NCBI GenBank assembly: GCA_013138655.1
Contig: WTCI01000096.1
Location: 1 to 17,927, forward strand
Source: Desulfuromonadaceae bacterium
GTDB lineage: Bacteria; Desulfobacterota; Desulfuromonadia; Desulfuromonadales; Geopsychrobacteraceae
Reading direction: 5' to 3'
Length of the DNA stretch: 17,927 nt
This document shows positions 15,290-17,927 of this stretch, in pieces. How positions within the stretch are numbered: the stretch's first letter is position 1; each line of letters opens with the position of its first letter. Position numbers and translations under genes: made by a program. The notes under the pieces are model-generated. The model was given only the letters and a program-made list of their open reading frames with translations, made no database searches and had not been told where the DNA came from.

Positions 15290-15412
15290 TGGCTAAGCAA
15301 AAAGTCCACCCTCCGGCGTTGCAGCGGTTTTTTCAGGATCTCGACATACCATATGTATGCCTTCGCCCCTGAAAAACACTACGCCTTGTAGGTCGAAATT
15401 TTTGCTTAGCCA
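15290..15412. repeat. Nested palindromic intergenic repeat (about 123 bp)
   Basis: A perfect 14-bp inverted repeat, TGGCTAAGCAAAAA (15290-15303) and TTTTTGCTTAGCCA (15399-15412), encloses further nested arms: GGCGT/ACGCC (15315-15319 and 15381-15385), GTTTTTTCAGG/CCTGAAAAAC (15327-15337 and 15368-15377) and CATAC/GTATG (15345-15349 and 15355-15359). The whole folds as one long interrupted hairpin with no coding frame. It starts 7 bases after the hemW stop and is followed by a T-rich tract, so it may also terminate hemW. It looks like a dispersed palindromic element or MITE; copy number cannot be judged from one window. Confidence 0.8.
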
Positions 15413-15515
15413 GCGTATTCTTTTTTGCGAGACCATAAATTTTGTTTCATAGCGCTGCGTTCAGCTCCCCCCATATAACTTTCCCTAACACCCTCAGTTC
15501 TAACCGTTATTCAGC

Positions 15516-15544
15516 TTGACAAAGCGTGATCCCGTTGATAGTGT
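15516..15544 (+). promoter_or_regulatory. Promoter of the hrcA operon
   Basis: TTGACA (15516-15521), a perfect -35 box, is followed after 17 bases by TAGTGT (15539-15544), a weak -10. Transcription would begin at about 15551, the first base of the CIRCE operator, the usual arrangement for HrcA repression. Upstream, 15413-15515 shows only a T-rich tract and a CCCCATATA sequence. Confidence 0.6.
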
Positions 15545-15550
15545 GTCCAA

Positions 15551-15577
15551 TTGGCACTCATCATGATAGAGTGCTAA
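15551..15577 (+). promoter_or_regulatory. CIRCE operator for HrcA
   Basis: TTGGCACTC, nine bases, then GAGTGCTAA: the CIRCE inverted repeat with the exact 9-base spacer. The right arm is perfect and the left arm differs from TTAGCACTC at one base. It overlaps the expected transcription start, so HrcA dimers should block hrcA-grpE-dnaK when the cell is not heat stressed. Confidence 0.96.
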
Positions 15578-15628
15578 CAGGCAGACAGCAGCCATCTTTT
15601 GTATGGCTCTTTTTTACGGAGTGGATTT

Positions 15629-16669
15629 GTGGCTGAAGAGCTGAATAATCGCAGCCAGAATATTCTTGAAGTGATTGTCGAGGATTACATCACTTCAGCT
15701 GAGCCGGTCGGTAGTCGAGCAATCACTCGCCGGCACAGTTTTAACCTGTCGCCAGCCTCGGTACGCAACGTCATGTCCGATCTGGAGGAGATGGGTTTCC
15801 TCTGTTCGCCGCACACCTCGGCCGGGCGGATTCCGACCGAAAAGGGTTTCCATTATTACATCGATTCCCTGCTGCAGGTGCGTGACCTGAGCAAGGAAGA
15901 GGAGACCCGGCTGCAAAGTAGTTACCGCTTCAAAGACATGAAGATGGAAGACATCATGCAGGAAGTGGGGCGGGTGATGTCGGGGTTGTCCAACTATACC
16001 GGTCTGGTGATGGCGCCCAAGTTCGCGTCAACGGTTTTCCGCCAGATCGAGTTCGTGCGCTTGTCGCACGGCCGCCTGCTGGTAATTTATGTTTCCGAAA
16101 CCGGTCTGGTGCAAAATAAGGTCATTGCCGCGGATCCGAGTTTGACTGCTCGTGACCTGGAACAGATCAGCAACTACTTAAACCGTGAAATGACCGGCTT
16201 GAGTATTCCGAAGGTGCGGGAGAAGGTCGCCCGGGAGCTCAAGGCAGAGCGGATTCGCTACGATGAATTGCAGAAGCAGGCGTTGGAACTGTCGCGTGAG
16301 GCGCTGCAGGAGGAAGCCGAGGATCTGGTGTTTGTCTCCGGGACTTCGCTGATGCTGGAGCAGCCGGAGTTTTCCACCCCGGATCGGATGAAACGGATCA
16401 TTCGGACTCTGGAAAGTAAAAAAGCCCTGATTGAACTGCTTGATCGTAGCCAGATGGCCCAAGGGGTGCAGATTTTTATCGGCAGCCAGAGCGAGCATAC
16501 TGAAATCGAGGGGTGCAGTCTGGTGACCGCGAGCTTTTCCAACAAGAAGGGGGCCATCGGCACGCTCGGTGTCATCGGCCCGGTCCGGATGCCCTACTCA
16601 CAGGTCATTCCAATCGTTGATTTTACCGCCCAGCTGGTCAGCCGGATTCTGGAGCGGGAAGCAGAGTAA
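15629..16669 (+). CDS. hrcA: Heat-inducible transcription repressor HrcA
   Basis: 346 residues with GTG start at 15629. GGAG (15618-15621) lies 7 bases upstream, and the N-terminus AEELNNRSQNILEVIVEDYI matches the family start; an in-frame TTG at 15599 is less likely. The winged-helix DNA-binding region is about 1-75, with SPASVRNVMSDLEEMGFLC (41-59) and HTSAGRIPTEKGF (62-74), both HrcA hallmarks. A dimerising GAF-like domain follows. It binds CIRCE and is folded with help of GroEL in other bacteria. The CIRCE element immediately upstream indicates autoregulation. 21 bases separate it from grpE. Confidence 0.97.
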   Translation: MAEELNNRSQNILEVIVEDYITSAEPVGSRAITRRHSFNLSPASVRNVMSDLEEMGFLCSPHTSAGRIPTEKGFHYYIDSLLQVRDLSKEEETRLQSSYRFKDMKMEDIMQEVGRVMSGLSNYTGLVMAPKFASTVFRQIEFVRLSHGRLLVIYVSETGLVQNKVIAADPSLTARDLEQISNYLNREMTGLSIPKVREKVARELKAERIRYDELQKQALELSREALQEEAEDLVFVSGTSLMLEQPEFSTPDRMKRIIRTLESKKALIELLDRSQMAQGVQIFIGSQSEHTEIEGCSLVTASFSNKKGAIGTLGVIGPVRMPYSQVIPIVDFTAQLVSRILEREAE

Positions 16670-16690
16670 TAGCGACAAGGAGTCAAGAAG

Positions 16691-17287
16691 GTGGGGAAAA
16701 AAGTGCCAGAGGAACAGCCTGAGCTTGCTGAGGAAACTGTCGAAACGGAAGGGGTTGAAGAGGACGCCGCCGAGGAGGAGCTGTCTCTTGAAGATCAGCT
16801 GCGTGCCGAAGTTCAAACCCATCAGGAACAATATCTGAGAACCTTGGCAAATATGGAAAATCTGCGCAAGCGGACCCAACGGGAAAAGGAAGAGCTGGCG
16901 AAGTACGCCAATGAAAATATTCTGCGTGAGATTCTGCCGGTTATCGACAACCTGGAGCGTGCTGTTGAGCATGCCGAGCAGGCGGAGAGCAGCGAGGGGC
17001 TGTTTGAAGGGGTGCAAATGACCCTGGACCAGTTCAGTCAGGTATTGACCCGCTTCGGGGTGGAACCGATTGAGTCCCTTGGACAACTCTTTGACCCGGC
17101 TTTGCACCAGGCGATGGGACAATTGGAAACCGACGAATATCCGGCAAACACCGTGGCCCAGCAGATGCAGAAAGGCTATCAGCTCAATGAACGCCTGCTG
17201 CGCCCTGCCATGGTGATGGTCGCCAAGGAAGCGAAGGTTCCGAAACCGGAAGATGATGAATCTACAACAATAGATGAAAATAATTAG
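16691..17287 (+). CDS. grpE: Nucleotide exchange factor GrpE
   Basis: 198 residues with GTG start at 16691, supported by AAGGAG (16677-16682) 8 bases upstream. The Glu-rich disordered N-terminus (6-30) precedes a long helix (about 32-90), with YLRTLANMENLRKRTQREKEEL in it, that forms the GrpE dimer stalk. The beta domain carries the family signature: FDPALHQAM (134-142) through VAQQMQKGYQLNERLLRPAMV (155-175). It releases ADP from DnaK. The acidic tail ends in DDESTTIDENN. Size is typical and the gene lies between hrcA and dnaK as expected. Confidence 0.97.
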   Translation: MGKKVPEEQPELAEETVETEGVEEDAAEEELSLEDQLRAEVQTHQEQYLRTLANMENLRKRTQREKEELAKYANENILREILPVIDNLERAVEHAEQAESSEGLFEGVQMTLDQFSQVLTRFGVEPIESLGQLFDPALHQAMGQLETDEYPANTVAQQMQKGYQLNERLLRPAMVMVAKEAKVPKPEDDESTTIDENN

Positions 17288-17300
17288 TCGGTCCGCATAA

Positions 17301-17927
<627 letters not shown>

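Overview
The window reads as chromosomal DNA of a Gram-negative anaerobe, most likely a deltaproteobacterium of the Desulfuromonadales type (Desulfuromonas, Pelobacter or Geobacter relatives). This is inferred from the gene content: an Mbh-ordered Mrp antiporter operon without hydrogenase genes, hemW, and a CIRCE-controlled hrcA-grpE-dnaK operon with several GTG/TTG starts. No ribosomal RNA or other firm taxonomic marker is present.

Layout. (i) Positions 1-4442, minus strand: a TolC-type outer-membrane protein followed by the first 1000 codons of a giant surface or secreted protein that continues beyond position 1. The giant protein has an N-terminal LEPR-XLL motif, a DUF4347 domain with a possible His/Cys dyad, an RTX-like calcium-binding repeat and a long acidic beta-rich body. 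Together they look like a type I secretion substrate and its exit duct. A strong terminator-like hairpin lies in the tolC leader, and a REP-like palindrome lies just upstream. (ii) 4820-6061: a small membrane-anchored protein (plus) converging on a nitrilase-family amidase (minus). (iii) 6062-6496: a 435-base intergenic region with a candidate small RNA ending in a good terminator, then a candidate promoter for the next operon.

(iv) 6497-14105, plus strand: an eleven-gene operon of tightly packed, often overlapping genes encoding an Mrp/Mnh-type cation/proton antiporter. The order is E, F, G, DUF4040 (MbhD-like), MbhE-like, B, C, D, a second NuoL/M/N-like subunit, an unrecognised 88-residue membrane protein, and a third, longer NuoL/M/N-like subunit. 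The first eight genes match the ion-translocating module of archaeal membrane-bound hydrogenase (MbhA-H). MrpA is therefore split, and there are three antiporter-type subunits with different sets of the conserved channel lysines. A GC-rich terminator closes the operon.

(v) 14149-15282: hemW (haem chaperone, radical SAM), whose start lies immediately behind that terminator. (vi) 15290-15412: a long nested palindromic repeat between hemW and the heat-shock operon. (vii) 15516 to the end: promoter, CIRCE operator, hrcA, grpE and the first 201 codons of dnaK.

The most interesting points are the LEPR-XLL/DUF4347 giant protein paired with TolC, the three-channel Mrp-like complex with its small unknown subunit, the hairpins in the tolC and hemW leaders, the candidate sRNA at about 6224-6360 and the palindromic repeat at 15290-15412.
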